Source of the DNA: Listeria monocytogenes ATCC 19117
GTDB taxonomy: Bacteria > Bacillota > Bacilli > Lactobacillales > Listeriaceae
DNA: 64,000 bases
Reading direction: 5' to 3'
Assembly: GCF_000307025.1 (NCBI RefSeq)
Contig: NC_018584.1
Location: 1,302,001-1,366,000, forward strand
In this document: positions 17,747-26,448 of the stretch, piece by piece
Numbering within the stretch: position 1 is the stretch's first letter
Layout of the letters: every line of letters starts with the position of its first letter
Program-made: the position numbers and the translations under genes
The notes under the pieces: model-generated
Databases searched by the model: none
The model's input: only the letters and a program-made list of their open reading frames with translations
What the model was told of the DNA's origin: nothing

Positions 17747-19081
17747 ATGGCAAAATATACAAAAGAAGACATTTTCCGCTTCGCAGATGAACAAAATGTA
17801 AAATTTATTCGTTTACAGTTCACGGATATCCTCGGGATTATTAAGAATGTGGAAATTCCTGTTAGCCAACTAAAGAAAGCACTAGATAACAAAATCATGT
17901 TTGATGGTTCCTCCATTGAAGGCTTTGTACGAATTGAAGAGTCTGATATGTATTTATTCCCAGACTTAGACACTTGGGTTGTGTTCCCTTGGACAGCTGA
18001 AAAAGGAAAAGTTGCAAGAATGATTTGTGATATTTATAATCCTGACATGACTCCTTTTGCTGGAGACCCACGTGCTAACTTAAAACGTGTACTTAAAGAA
18101 ATGGAAGAACTAGGTTTCACAGAGTTCAACTTAGGACCTGAGCCAGAATTTTTCCTATTCAAATTAGATGAAAATCGTCGTCCGACACTTGAACTAAATG
18201 ATAGTGGTGGTTACTTCGATTTAGCACCAACCGACTTAGGTGAAAACTGTCGTCGCGATATTGTGCTTGAATTAGAAGAAATGGGCTTTGAAATCGAAGC
18301 GTCTCACCATGAAGTGGCACCAGGACAACACGAAATTGACTTTAAATATGAAGACGCCGTTACAGCGTGTGATAGCATCCAAACATTTAAATTAGTCGTA
18401 AAAACAATTGCTCGTAAACATGGTTTACACGCAACATTCATGCCGAAGCCGCTCTTTGGTGTAAATGGTTCTGGAATGCATTTCAATATGTCACTATTTA
18501 ATGAAAAAGGAAATGCTTTCTTCGATGAAAGCGGAGAACTAGAATTGAGCCAAACAGCTTATCATTTCTTAGCAGGGATGTTAAAACATGCCCGTGGCTA
18601 TACAGCTGTTACAAATCCAACCATTAACTCATTCAAACGATTGGTTCCAGGATATGAAGCACCATGTTACATTGCGTGGTCAGGTAAAAATCGTAGCCCG
18701 CTTGTTCGTGTTCCAAGTTCTCGTGGACTAAGCACTCGTCTTGAATTACGTAGCGTCGATCCATCTGCTAATCCATATTTAGCAATGGCGGTACTACTTA
18801 AAGCTGGTTTATCTGGAATTAAAGATGAATTAACTCCTCCGGCACCAGTTGATCGTAACATTTACGGCATGAACGAAGAAGAACGTGAAGCAACTGGCAT
18901 TTATGATCTACCAGAAAGCTTGGGCCACGCCTTAATCGAACTTGAAAAAGACGATATTATCAAAGCTGGTTTAGGTGAGCACATTTTCGAACACTTTATT
19001 GAAGCAAAAACAATTGAGTGTGATATGTTCCGCACAGCAGTTCACCCTTGGGAACGCGAACAATATCTTGAAATTTATTAA
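17747..19081 (+). CDS. glnA: Glutamine synthetase, type I
   Basis: Makes glutamine from glutamate, ammonia and ATP. 444 aa, the length of the Gram-positive GSI-alpha class, which is regulated by feedback inhibition rather than adenylylation. Visible: DGSSIEGF, the metal-binding EPEFFLF and [10 protein letters not shown] segments, NGSGMH, and the flap/ammonium site [20 protein letters not shown] at 17747 follows AGGAGG. Second gene of glnRA, ended by a strong terminator. Confidence 0.98.
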   Translation: MAKYTKEDIFRFADEQNVKFIRLQFTDILGIIKNVEIPVSQLKKALDNKIMFDGSSIEGFVRIEESDMYLFPDLDTWVVFPWTAEKGKVARMICDIYNPDMTPFAGDPRANLKRVLKEMEELGFTEFNLGPEPEFFLFKLDENRRPTLELNDSGGYFDLAPTDLGENCRRDIVLELEEMGFEIEASHHEVAPGQHEIDFKYEDAVTACDSIQTFKLVVKTIARKHGLHATFMPKPLFGVNGSGMHFNMSLFNEKGNAFFDESGELELSQTAYHFLAGMLKHARGYTAVTNPTINSFKRLVPGYEAPCYIAWSGKNRSPLVRVPSSRGLSTRLELRSVDPSANPYLAMAVLLKAGLSGIKDELTPPAPVDRNIYGMNEEEREATGIYDLPESLGHALIELEKDDIIKAGLGEHIFEHFIEAKTIECDMFRTAVHPWEREQYLEIY

Positions 19082-19086
19082 TAGTC

Positions 19087-19123
19087 AAAAGCACGTTTCC
19101 TATAGATGGAAACGTGCTTTTTT
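19087..19123 (+). terminator. Terminator of glnRA
   Basis: Perfect 14-bp stem AAAAGCACGTTTCC with a 7-nt loop and T-run. Confidence 0.9.
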
Positions 19124-19224
19124 ATTGGAAAATCGGTTTCAAATGTTTGATGTTTGGCAAATAGAGGCATATATTTAAAAATGTGCTAGTGAAAGGGAGG
19201 TTTTCATTAGAGAAAGGGGAAGAA

Positions 19225-20520
19225 ATGCAGATTACTTTAGCTATTTTAGTATTTGCCTTCACATTATTTTTTGTGATTTGGCAACCAAGAAAATTATCAA
19301 TCGGATGGTCAGCTTGCGGAGGTGCGCTAATTGCCATATTACTTGGCGTCGTCACTTTATCAGATGTCGCAACAGTTACTGGAATTGTTTGGAATGCGAC
19401 GCTCGCTTTTATTGCTATTATAATTATTTCATTGATTTTAGATAAAATTGGCTTTTTTGAGTGGGCGGCTTTACATATGGCGCGATTAGCAAGAGGTAAT
19501 GGGTTATTAATGTTTATTCTTATTTCTATTTTGGGAGCTTTCGTTGCTGCGTTGTTTGCTAATGACGGGGCGGCGCTAATTTTGACACCAATTGTTCTAG
19601 CGATGGTGCGAGCGCTGAATTTTGATGAGAAAAAGGTATTTCCATTTATTATTGCTAGCGGTTTTATAGCAGATACGACGTCCTTGCCGCTCGTAGTTAG
19701 TAATTTAGTCAATATAGTTTCGGCTGATTTTTTCGGTATTAGTTTTTCGCAGTATGCGCTTATTATGTGGATTCCAACGCTTTTCTCTTTAGTTGCGAGT
19801 ATTTTAATCTTATATTTTTATTTTCGGAAAGCATTACCTAAAAAATATGATATGCGAGTGATTCGAGAGCCAGCTTCTGCAATTAAAGATAAAAAGATGT
19901 TTCGTGTTTCTTGGGGAATACTTATCATCCTTGTAGCAGGCTATTTTTTGAGTAGTTTTTTAGACATTCCAGTGTCATTTATTGCCTTGCTAGTTGCTGT
20001 TATCTTTTTGTTAGTCAGTGCAAAAAGTCATGCGGTCTCGACAAAAGCTATTTTAAAAGGAGCACCTTGGAATATTGTGTTTTTCTCGGTTGGTATGTAT
20101 GTAGTTGTATATGGTTTGCAAAATGTCGGTATCACAAAATTATTATCAGAAGCAATTACATATGTTGCGCACTTTGGTTTATTTGCGGGAACAGTTGGAA
20201 TGGGATTTATTGCTGCAATACTGTCTTCTGTCATGAATAATTTGCCAACAGTAATGATAAATGCACTTGCAATCGATCATACGTCATTTACAGGCGTGAT
20301 GAAAGAAGCGTTAGTCTATGCAAATGTCATTGGTTCTGATTTAGGTCCGAAAATAACACCAATTGGCTCGCTAGCAACTTTACTTTGGCTACATGTTCTA
20401 GCGCAGAAAGGGATAAAGATAAGCTGGGGCTCTTATTTCAAAATTGGCATTGTGATTACTATTCCAGTTTTATTCATAACGCTCGTCGGACTATATTTTT
20501 CACTGCTTATTTGGAATTAA
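19225..20520 (+). CDS. arsB: ArsB/SLC13-type anion transporter
   Basis: 431-aa membrane protein with about 11-12 hydrophobic helices, of the ArsB (arsenite/antimonite efflux) branch of the ion-transporter superfamily. Visible: the [20 protein letters not shown] segment, the [12 protein letters not shown] loop, and [11 protein letters not shown] plus [19 protein letters not shown] in the second half, both ArsB hallmarks. ATG at 19225 was chosen (AAAGGGGAAG upstream); 42 nt of in-frame upstream codons lack a site. No arsR or arsC is adjacent, so the natural substrate is uncertain; the symbol reflects similarity only. Confidence 0.8.
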   Translation: MQITLAILVFAFTLFFVIWQPRKLSIGWSACGGALIAILLGVVTLSDVATVTGIVWNATLAFIAIIIISLILDKIGFFEWAALHMARLARGNGLLMFILISILGAFVAALFANDGAALILTPIVLAMVRALNFDEKKVFPFIIASGFIADTTSLPLVVSNLVNIVSADFFGISFSQYALIMWIPTLFSLVASILILYFYFRKALPKKYDMRVIREPASAIKDKKMFRVSWGILIILVAGYFLSSFLDIPVSFIALLVAVIFLLVSAKSHAVSTKAILKGAPWNIVFFSVGMYVVVYGLQNVGITKLLSEAITYVAHFGLFAGTVGMGFIAAILSSVMNNLPTVMINALAIDHTSFTGVMKEALVYANVIGSDLGPKITPIGSLATLLWLHVLAQKGIKISWGSYFKIGIVITIPVLFITLVGLYFSLLIWN

Positions 20521-20552
20521 AACCCCCTGTACCAGAATGTACAGGGGGTTTT
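20519..20552. terminator. Bidirectional terminator between arsB and the acetyltransferase
   Basis: Perfect 14-bp stem AAAACCCCCTGTAC with a 6-nt loop between two convergent genes. Confidence 0.9.
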
Positions 20553-20553
20553 A

Positions 20554-21078
20554 TTATGCCTTCTTATAAAGAACATGGGGCTTTAGTGGATCGCCATTTA
20601 CTAAAGCGGGATGTTCAAAAGTAGCTATTTTTGTTAAATGGATTTTTTTCATGACATTTTCTGAAGGTTTATTGAGTGCGGCGGTAAAACTGTATATTTC
20701 GTTAATAGTGTTGATTTCTTCAGCAAGTGCTAACGCGCCAAGTGCGGCTTCGGTGGCATAGCCTTGGTTCCAAGCGCTATGTTTTAATCGCCAACCTATC
20801 TCCGTGCATGGAGTGAATGTAGCTTCAAAAGTAGCCTCATGAAATCCAGTAAAACCGATGAATTCGCCAGTCGATTTAACTTCAATAGCAAAGAGACCAT
20901 ATCCAAGTGACTTTAATTCTTCTTGAATCCTATCAAGAAATGCATTACTTTCGTTTTGAGTTAATCTGGCTGGGAAGTATTTCATTACTTGCTCATCTGC
21001 ATTCATTTGACTAAAAGGAAGATAATCGTTTGTTAAATAATCTCTTGCAATAAGCCGTTCAGTTTCAAAATAAATCAT
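20554..21078 (-). CDS. GNAT-family N-acetyltransferase (RimJ/RimL-like)
   Basis: 174-aa acetyl-CoA-dependent acetyltransferase of the Acetyltransf_3 type; acceptor unknown. Visible: FETERLIARDY at the N-terminus, GFTGFHEA (beta strands), EIGWRLKHSAWNQGYATEAALGAL with the acetyl-CoA loop (QGYATE), and NKPSENVMKKI near the end. ATG at 21078 was preferred over GTG 21090 because AGGTGG lies 8 nt upstream. It follows lexA on the minus strand with a 30-nt gap, so it may be co-transcribed and weakly SOS-linked. Confidence 0.85.
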   Translation of the reverse strand: MIYFETERLIARDYLTNDYLPFSQMNADEQVMKYFPARLTQNESNAFLDRIQEELKSLGYGLFAIEVKSTGEFIGFTGFHEATFEATFTPCTEIGWRLKHSAWNQGYATEAALGALALAEEINTINEIYSFTAALNKPSENVMKKIHLTKIATFEHPALVNGDPLKPHVLYKKA

Positions 21079-21108
21079 GTTCTCAACCACCTGTTCAAAC
21101 GAATAAAA

Positions 21109-21723
21109 TTAGCGAATATCTCGATAAAGTCCGATTACTTTTCCTAGAATTGTTACGTTGTTTAAAAGGATAGGCTCCAAAGCATCGTTTTCGGGTTGTA
21201 ATCTAAAATGATTAGCTTCTTTGTAGAATCGTTTACATGTAGCTTCATTTTCATCTGTCATCGCTACAACGATTTCGCCATTGATTGCAGAACTTTGTTG
21301 TCTAACGATTACTTTATCACCATCAAGGATTCCGGCATTAATCATACTTTCGCCGTCGATTTCTAACATGAAGACATTGGTTTCGCCAGCTGCCATGTAT
21401 TCTGGTAGTGGGAAATATTCATCAATGTTCTCAATTGCAGTGATGGGCATTCCAGCAGTTACTTTCCCGATAATAGGAATATTTACAACATTGGGTGTCT
21501 CTGCTTCGTCTTCTAAAGATAATATTTCAATCGCACGAGGCTTTGTTGGGTCCCGTCTAATTAAGCCTTTACCTTCAAGGCGAGCAAGATGTCCATGAAC
21601 AGTAGAGCTGGAAGCAAGGCCAACTGCTTCACCAATTTCGCGGACGGAAGGTGGATAACCTTTTTCTTTTACTTCTGATTTTATAAATTCATATATATCT
21701 TGTTGGCGTTTAGATATTTTCAT
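21109..21723 (-). CDS. lexA: SOS repressor LexA
   Basis: Represses DNA-damage genes until RecA filaments trigger self-cleavage. The 204-aa protein has an N-terminal winged helix (1-65, with [23 protein letters not shown]), the cleavage site Ala90-Gly91 (VTAGMP), and the Ser126 (GESM)/Lys164 catalytic dyad. It is divergent from yneA; the 150-bp gap holds three LexA boxes, one overlapping the lexA -35, indicating autoregulation. Confidence 0.98.
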   Translation of the reverse strand: MKISKRQQDIYEFIKSEVKEKGYPPSVREIGEAVGLASSSTVHGHLARLEGKGLIRRDPTKPRAIEILSLEDEAETPNVVNIPIIGKVTAGMPITAIENIDEYFPLPEYMAAGETNVFMLEIDGESMINAGILDGDKVIVRQQSSAINGEIVVAMTDENEATCKRFYKEANHFRLQPENDALEPILLNNVTILGKVIGLYRDIR

Positions 21724-21762
21724 GGTTTCACCTCATTGATTTAATGGTTATTTTATAATTCA

Positions 21763-21791
21763 AGTATAGCAAAAGAAAAACCAATATGCAA
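21763..21791 (-). promoter_or_regulatory. lexA promoter
   Basis: Minus strand TTGCAT (21791 to 21786), 17-nt spacer, TATACT (21768 to 21763). Confidence 0.7.
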
Positions 21792-21802
21792 ACAAAGGTT
21801 CG
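21789..21802. promoter_or_regulatory. LexA box 1
   Basis: CAAACAAAGGTTCG (reverse complement CGAACCTTTGTTTG) fits CGAAC-N4-GTTYG on the minus strand with the final TTG inside the lexA -35. Confidence 0.7.
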
Positions 21803-21810
21803 TTTTTTTA

Positions 21811-21839
21811 TTGACATACACGAACGGCTGTTCTATAAT
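21811..21839 (+). promoter_or_regulatory. yneA promoter
   Basis: Perfect TTGACA (21811-21816), 17-nt spacer, perfect TATAAT (21834-21839). Confidence 0.85.
21821..21834. promoter_or_regulatory. LexA box 2
   Basis: CGAACGGCTGTTCT lies in the spacer of the yneA promoter, where LexA binding would block polymerase. Confidence 0.75.
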
Positions 21840-21848
21840 ATAGAAAAG

Positions 21849-21862
21849 CGAACATACATTCT
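21849..21862. promoter_or_regulatory. LexA box 3
   Basis: CGAACATACATTCT, a one-mismatch relative of CGAAC-N4-GTTCT, just downstream of the yneA -10. Confidence 0.65.
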
Positions 21863-21879
21863 TTTTGGAGGGATTATTA

Positions 21880-22209
21880 ATGACTATGAAATTAATTTGG
21901 GATAAATTTTATGTTTCTATTATATTTGTACTTACTTGCATCGTACTAGGAATCATTTTAATGTGTACTGTAGTTGGCGGGGGAAACGACTATTCAGAAG
22001 TGAACGTAAGTGAAGGGGATTCTTTATGGGCATTAGCAGATCAATATGCAGGGAAAAGTGATATGGCAAAAGCAGATTTTGTTAGCTGGGTAGAAAAAGA
22101 AAATAATTTAGCTGACGGTCATGTGGAAGCAGGAGAATCAGTAGTTATTCCTGTACACAAAACAAAATTAATAAAGAGTGATAGTACGATTCAACTAGCA
22201 AACCAGTAA
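21880..22209 (+). CDS. yneA: SOS cell-division suppressor YneA
   Basis: 109-aa membrane-anchored protein that delays septation during DNA damage. It has one N-terminal transmembrane helix (about 11-33), then an extracytoplasmic LysM domain ([17 protein letters not shown] to SVVIPV) thought to bind peptidoglycan. ATG at 21880 has GGAGGG 7 nt upstream; the upstream in-frame ATG at 21865 lacks a site. Under direct LexA control as shown by two boxes at its promoter. Confidence 0.93.
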   Translation: MTMKLIWDKFYVSIIFVLTCIVLGIILMCTVVGGGNDYSEVNVSEGDSLWALADQYAGKSDMAKADFVSWVEKENNLADGHVEAGESVVIPVHKTKLIKSDSTIQLANQ

Positions 22210-22230
22210 GGTCGATTTAGTGGCCGTTTA

Positions 22231-22239
22231 TGATATAAT
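22231..22239 (+). promoter_or_regulatory. Extended -10 promoter before the DUF896 gene
   Basis: TGATATAAT (TATAAT at 22234-22239), about 60 nt before the next start; poor -35. Confidence 0.4.
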
Positions 22240-22302
22240 ATTAGAGAGTAGCGATTATGCTGCTTTCTTATTTTTATTCTATAGAAGAAAAGGAGAATAA
22301 CG

Positions 22303-22530
22303 ATGCTAGAAAAAGCTAAAATAGATCGTATTAATGAGCTTTCTAAAAAGAAAAAAGCCGGAACATTAACTGCTACAGAAAAAGTGGAGCAAGATAAATT
22401 AAGAAAAGAATACATCAAGTCTTTTCGTACGCATATGAAGGGGACAATAGAAAATACAACGATAATCGACCCAAATGGAACAGATGTAACGCCGCATAAA
22501 GTGAAACAACTTAGAAAAAATAAGCACTAA
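22303..22530 (+). CDS. DUF896 protein (YnzC-like)
   Basis: 75-aa basic, helical cytoplasmic protein. The N-terminal two-helix hairpin ([22 protein letters not shown]) and the RTHMKGTI and [12 protein letters not shown] segments are those of the UPF0291/DUF896 family; B. subtilis ynzC sits beside yneA in the same way. ATG follows AAAAGGAG. Function is not established; possible co-transcription with yneA, plus a local promoter. Confidence 0.88.
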   Translation: MLEKAKIDRINELSKKKKAGTLTATEKVEQDKLRKEYIKSFRTHMKGTIENTTIIDPNGTDVTPHKVKQLRKNKH

Positions 22531-22593
22531 TAATTAGTACCAAATAAACATTAATGAGCAAATGAACAAAAATACCAATCAATTAAGCAATTT

Positions 22594-22625
22594 AAAGCAA
22601 TTATTAGTTGTGTTAATTGCTTTTT
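22594..22625 (+). terminator. Terminator before tkt
   Basis: 10-bp stem AAAGCAATTA / TAATTGCTTT with a 10-nt loop and T-run. Confidence 0.7.
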
Positions 22626-22676
22626 AGGCTTATTATTAAAAGTAGTTAAAATTATATTGAAGAGAGGATGTTTCAT

Positions 22677-24671
22677 TTGTTCGATAACACAGATAGTTTA
22701 GCAGTGAATACAATTCGTACATTATCAATGGACGCAATTCAAAAAGCAAATTCTGGTCATCCAGGATTACCAATGGGAGCAGCACCAATGGCTTACGCAC
22801 TTTGGTCGCGTGTATTAAATACTAACCCTAAGAATTCACATTGGTTTAACCGAGATCGTTTTGTACTTTCTGCTGGACACGGCTCAATGCTTTTATATAG
22901 TTTATTACACTTAAGTGGATTCAAATTAGAATTAGAAGATCTTAAAAATTTCCGTCAATGGGAAAGTAAAACTCCTGGTCACCCAGAATATCGTTATACA
23001 GATGGTGTAGACGCAACTACTGGTCCACTTGGTCAAGGTATTGCGATGGCTGTTGGTATGGCTATGGCAGAAAGACATTTAGAAGCGAAATATAATAAAG
23101 ATGGTTTCCCGGTAGTGGATCATTATACTTATGCACTATGCGGAGATGGTGACTTAATGGAAGGTGTTGCTTCAGAAGCGGCTTCTTATGCAGGTCATCA
23201 ACAATTAGGAAGATTAGTTGTTCTCTATGATTCCAATGATATCTCTCTTGATGGTGATTTAGACAAATCTTTCTCTGAAAATGTAAAACAACGCTTTGAA
23301 GCTTATGGCTGGGAACATTTATTAGTAAAAGACGGTAATGATACAGCTGAAATTTTAGCAGCAATCGAAAAAGCGAAACAAAACACTTCTCAACCTACTA
23401 TGATTGAAGTGAAAACTGTTATCGGTTTTGGTGCTCCAAATGCCGGTACAAGTAAAGTTCACGGTGCTCCACTAGGCGATGAAGGTATTTTAGAAGCGAA
23501 AAAAGCTTATGGTTGGAACTACGAAGAGAAATTCTTTGTTCCTGAAGAAGTTACTGCTCGCTTTAAAGAAACAATTGGCGAACGTGGTGAAAAAGCAGAA
23601 ACAGCTTGGAATGAGTTATTTGCTTCCTATAAAGCAGAATATCCAGAGCTTGCGAAACAATTAGAAGATAGCTTGAACAACAAGTTACCAGCTGATTGGG
23701 ATGAGGATCTTCCAGTATATGATGATTCAAAAGCACTTGCTAGCCGTGCTTCCAGTGGAGAAGTTATCAATGCGTTAGCTGGAAAAATCCCAACTATTTT
23801 TGGCGGATCTGCTGACCTTGCAGGTTCGAATAATACAACAATTAAAACAGACGGTGAATTTACAAAAGCGACTCCAGCTGAAAGAAACATTTGGTTTGGT
23901 GTTCGTGAATTTGCGATGGGCGCTGCATTAAATGGTATGGCACTTCACGGCGGATTACAAGTATACGGTGGTACATTCTTCGTATTCTCTGACTATGTAC
24001 GTGCTGCTATTCGTTTATCAGCTATTCAACATTTACCAGTAACCTATGTAATGACGCATGATAGTATTGCAGTTGGGGAAGATGGCCCAACACATGAGCC
24101 AATCGAACAACTTGCAAGCTTACGTGCAATGCCAGGGCTTTCTGTTATTCGTCCTGCTGATGGAAATGAAGTTGTGGAGGCTTGGAAACTTGCTATCACT
24201 TCTACATCTACACCGCATGTACTTGTTCTTACTCGTCAAGGCCTACCAACACTACCAAATTCTGCTAAATTAACTGCAGAAGGCGTTAAAAAAGGTGCTT
24301 ATGTTATTTCCCCAGCTAAAGGTGACGTGCCAGAAGCAATCATCCTAGCGAGTGGTTCTGAAGTTAACTTAGCTATTGAAGCGCAAAAAGAACTTCAAGC
24401 TCAAGGAACAGATGTATCAGTTGTCAGTGTGCCATCATTTGATCTATTCGAGCAACAATCTGCTGAGTACAAAGAAAGTGTATTACCGAATGCTGTTAGA
24501 AAACGTGTAGCAGTAGAGATGGGCGCTAGCTTTGGATGGGAACGTTATGTTGGTTTAGATGGTAAAGTTATCGGAATTGACAAATTTGGTGCTTCTGCTC
24601 CAGGTGAAACAGTTATTAAGAATTACGGCTTTACTGTTGAAAACGTAGTTAATACAGTAAAATCACTTTAA
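22677..24671 (+). CDS. tkt: Transketolase
   Basis: Thiamine-diphosphate enzyme that exchanges two-carbon units between sugar phosphates in the non-oxidative pentose phosphate pathway. About 664 aa, typical. Visible: [11 protein letters not shown], the ThDP motif [13 protein letters not shown] ... [19 protein letters not shown], and the pyrimidine-domain [25 protein letters not shown] start at 22677 is proposed because GAGAGGA lies 8 nt upstream; the ATG at 22668 overlaps that site. Monocistronic with terminators on both sides. Confidence 0.97.
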   Translation: MFDNTDSLAVNTIRTLSMDAIQKANSGHPGLPMGAAPMAYALWSRVLNTNPKNSHWFNRDRFVLSAGHGSMLLYSLLHLSGFKLELEDLKNFRQWESKTPGHPEYRYTDGVDATTGPLGQGIAMAVGMAMAERHLEAKYNKDGFPVVDHYTYALCGDGDLMEGVASEAASYAGHQQLGRLVVLYDSNDISLDGDLDKSFSENVKQRFEAYGWEHLLVKDGNDTAEILAAIEKAKQNTSQPTMIEVKTVIGFGAPNAGTSKVHGAPLGDEGILEAKKAYGWNYEEKFFVPEEVTARFKETIGERGEKAETAWNELFASYKAEYPELAKQLEDSLNNKLPADWDEDLPVYDDSKALASRASSGEVINALAGKIPTIFGGSADLAGSNNTTIKTDGEFTKATPAERNIWFGVREFAMGAALNGMALHGGLQVYGGTFFVFSDYVRAAIRLSAIQHLPVTYVMTHDSIAVGEDGPTHEPIEQLASLRAMPGLSVIRPADGNEVVEAWKLAITSTSTPHVLVLTRQGLPTLPNSAKLTAEGVKKGAYVISPAKGDVPEAIILASGSEVNLAIEAQKELQAQGTDVSVVSVPSFDLFEQQSAEYKESVLPNAVRKRVAVEMGASFGWERYVGLDGKVIGIDKFGASAPGETVIKNYGFTVENVVNTVKSL

Positions 24672-24680
24672 TTAAACAAT

Positions 24681-24719
24681 CAGACCGTTGCTAATTTTTC
24701 TAGAGCGGTCTGTTTTTTT
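24681..24719 (+). terminator. Terminator after tkt
   Basis: 9-bp stem CAGACCGTT / AGCGGTCTG (one G-U) and seven T. Confidence 0.85.
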
Positions 24720-24733
24720 ATGCTTTTTTTAGA

Positions 24734-24762
24734 TTGCGCCGTAGTACCATTAATGGTATAAT
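24734..24762 (+). promoter_or_regulatory. Upstream yneF promoter with palindrome in the spacer
   Basis: TTGCGC (24734-24739), 17-nt spacer, TATAAT (24757-24762). The perfect 14-bp palindrome TACCATTAATGGTA (24745-24758) occupies the spacer and touches the -10, an operator-like arrangement. Confidence 0.5.
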
Positions 24763-24825
24763 TACGAGGTTGTTTGCAGCTTTTATTGATAAATTGATCT
24801 AGATGATAAGTTTTCTTGAAAAGTA

Positions 24826-24854
24826 TTGTCTGTTTAATATAAATCAAGTACAAT
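24826..24854 (+). promoter_or_regulatory. Proximal yneF promoter
   Basis: TTGTCT, 17-nt spacer, TACAAT, 37 nt before the yneF ATG. Confidence 0.55.
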
Positions 24855-24891
24855 AAAAGAGGATTTTGTTTCAAGGAGGAGAAAAGAGACT

Positions 24892-25131
24892 ATGTGGATT
24901 TACATTCTTGTCGGCATTATTTGTTTACTAGCTGGTCTTGCGGGAGGATTCTTTATTGCAAGACGTTACATGATGAGCTATTTAAAAAACAATCCGCCAA
25001 TTAACGAACAAATGTTACAAATGATGATGGCACAAATGGGTCAAAAACCATCACAAAAGAAAATCAATCAAATGATGAGTGCGATGAACAAACAGCAAGA
25101 AAAAGAAAAACCAAAGAAAACTAAGAAATAA
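24892..25131 (+). CDS. yneF: UPF0154 membrane protein YneF
   Basis: 79-aa protein with one N-terminal transmembrane helix (about 2-22) and a Met/Gln/Lys-rich cytoplasmic tail. The [23 protein letters not shown] segment is diagnostic of UPF0154. ATG follows AAGGAGGAG. Function unknown. Two candidate promoters precede it; a convergent terminator follows. Confidence 0.92.
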   Translation: MWIYILVGIICLLAGLAGGFFIARRYMMSYLKNNPPINEQMLQMMMAQMGQKPSQKKINQMMSAMNKQQEKEKPKKTKK

Positions 25132-25145
25132 TATTTTAACAAAGT

Positions 25146-25178
25146 AAACCCCTTCTATTGATTTAGAAGGGGTTTTTT
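25146..25178. terminator. Terminator between yneF and the methyltransferase
   Basis: Perfect 12-bp stem AAACCCCTTCTA and T-run on the plus side. It probably also ends the leftward cassette. Confidence 0.85.
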
Positions 25179-25179
25179 A

Positions 25180-25911
25180 TTATTGTTTCGTTGCTGAAAT
25201 GAGTAGCATCATTGGGCGGCGGTATTCGTCTTGCATTTCGGGTAAATCTTTTAATTCAGGAGCTGGTTCCGGTTCGATAACACTATTAATTTGAAAGCCA
25301 TTTTTCAGTAATGTTTGGATGTAAGTAGTAACTGTTCGGTGATACTTTTGGACATCTTCTCCAAGAAAATGGCTTGTTCGCATAGATTCATTAAAATATC
25401 GGTCAACGGGCCAATGTAATTTGTTACCTGTTTCATCCGTATACCAATCTTGTCTTCCATCTGCCGTAAATACCGGATGTTCTACAGAGAAAATGAAAGA
25501 CCCACTAGATTTTAGGTTAATATAGACTTTCTTACAAATGTCGTCAAAAGAAGCAATGTAATGAAGTGCAAGGGAGCTCAGAACAACATTGTATGCATCT
25601 GGTTCAATAGCTATATCTTCTATGGCTTTTTGCTCGTAACAAACCACTGGCGATGTAGTTTTTCGTTTAGCTTCAGTAAGCATTCTTTCGGATAAATCGA
25701 TACCAAGTACTTTTTTTGCACCATGTTCAGCTGCATAGATACAGTGCCATCCAAAGCCACACCCTAAATCAAGGACTGTTTTCTGGTTAAAATCAGGAAG
25801 CATTTTTTTAAGTTCATGCCATTCACCAGCTGCTTTTAATCCTTCTTTCGAGCGAGGCATTTGGCTATATTGTTCGAAAAAATGTTTGTCATCGTATTTA
25901 TTTTCTTTCAT
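25180..25911 (-). CDS. Class I SAM-dependent methyltransferase
   Basis: 243-aa Methyltransf_11/UbiE-like protein. Motif I is TVLDLGCGFGWHCIYAAEHGA (SAM loop, near 47-68), followed by VLGIDLSERML (acidic residue for ribose) and VLSSLALHYI (motif IV region), then SVEHPVFTADG. Acceptor unknown. ATG at 25911 was chosen because AGAGG lies 7 nt upstream. It is the last gene of the leftward cassette, about 20 nt after the ParB-like gene, so co-transcription is likely, but it resembles common chromosomal methyltransferases and may predate the cassette. Confidence 0.85.
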   Translation of the reverse strand: MKENKYDDKHFFEQYSQMPRSKEGLKAAGEWHELKKMLPDFNQKTVLDLGCGFGWHCIYAAEHGAKKVLGIDLSERMLTEAKRKTTSPVVCYEQKAIEDIAIEPDAYNVVLSSLALHYIASFDDICKKVYINLKSSGSFIFSVEHPVFTADGRQDWYTDETGNKLHWPVDRYFNESMRTSHFLGEDVQKYHRTVTTYIQTLLKNGFQINSVIEPEPAPELKDLPEMQDEYRRPMMLLISATKQ

Positions 25912-25932
25912 TATTAAACCTCTTTTCATCAA

Positions 25933-26439
25933 TTAATCAGATGTGTGACTGAATTCTTTATCTAAGAAGAGGTGAGCAAGTCCGCTCACTTGTTTTAAGC
26001 GTAAGATTTCATTAGCATCCATTCCAATATTTTTCATAATCCAACTATCGGACATCCCGCTATCTACAAGTTCACTAACAATGTTGGACATTAATTCGAC
26101 ATTATGAAATCCGCGCGCACGATTATGACGTATTGTAGAGGCCATTCGATTCACGGTGTCCTTTTCTAAGATGACTACTGGTAAGAATTCATTTTCTCGT
26201 TCTCGAATTCGTTTAGAGGTTCTCATGATAGTGTAACGGTGGAACCCATCTATTATTTCATATTTATCGCTGTCTTCCAAGGGATAACAAACAATTGGTT
26301 GCGTAAACCCATCTTCCCAAATTGATTTTTCAAGTAGTTTGAGTTCGGTTGCGGGGACAGTGTTGGGATTATAATTATTTGCTTGTAATTTTGTGTAGTG
26401 AATGGGAGTAACGCTATATACTGGGCTCTTGTAATTCAT
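25933..26439 (-). CDS. ParB-fold protein, IbrB-like
   Basis: 168-aa protein with a ParB/sulfiredoxin-type N-terminal domain: SIWEDGFTQPIV (box I), YEIIDGFHRYTIM (the GERR position, here DGFHR), FLPVVIL, then STIRHNRARG, and a small helix-turn-helix-like region (MSDSWIMKNIGMDANEILRL). This set matches IbrB proteins, which occur next to IbrA in enterobacterial prophages and regulate surface genes. ATG follows GAGGTGA and is 9 nt after the IbrA-like gene, hence one operon. DNA or nucleotide binding is likely; nuclease activity is not shown. Confidence 0.75.
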   Translation of the reverse strand: MNYKSPVYSVTPIHYTKLQANNYNPNTVPATELKLLEKSIWEDGFTQPIVCYPLEDSDKYEIIDGFHRYTIMRTSKRIRERENEFLPVVILEKDTVNRMASTIRHNRARGFHNVELMSNIVSELVDSGMSDSWIMKNIGMDANEILRLKQVSGLAHLFLDKEFSHTSD

Positions 26440-26448
26440 TAGTTCACC

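Noticed and set aside
19122-19712. Minus-strand ORF of 196 aa opposite arsB
   Set aside because: Antisense shadow of a membrane protein gene with no supporting features.
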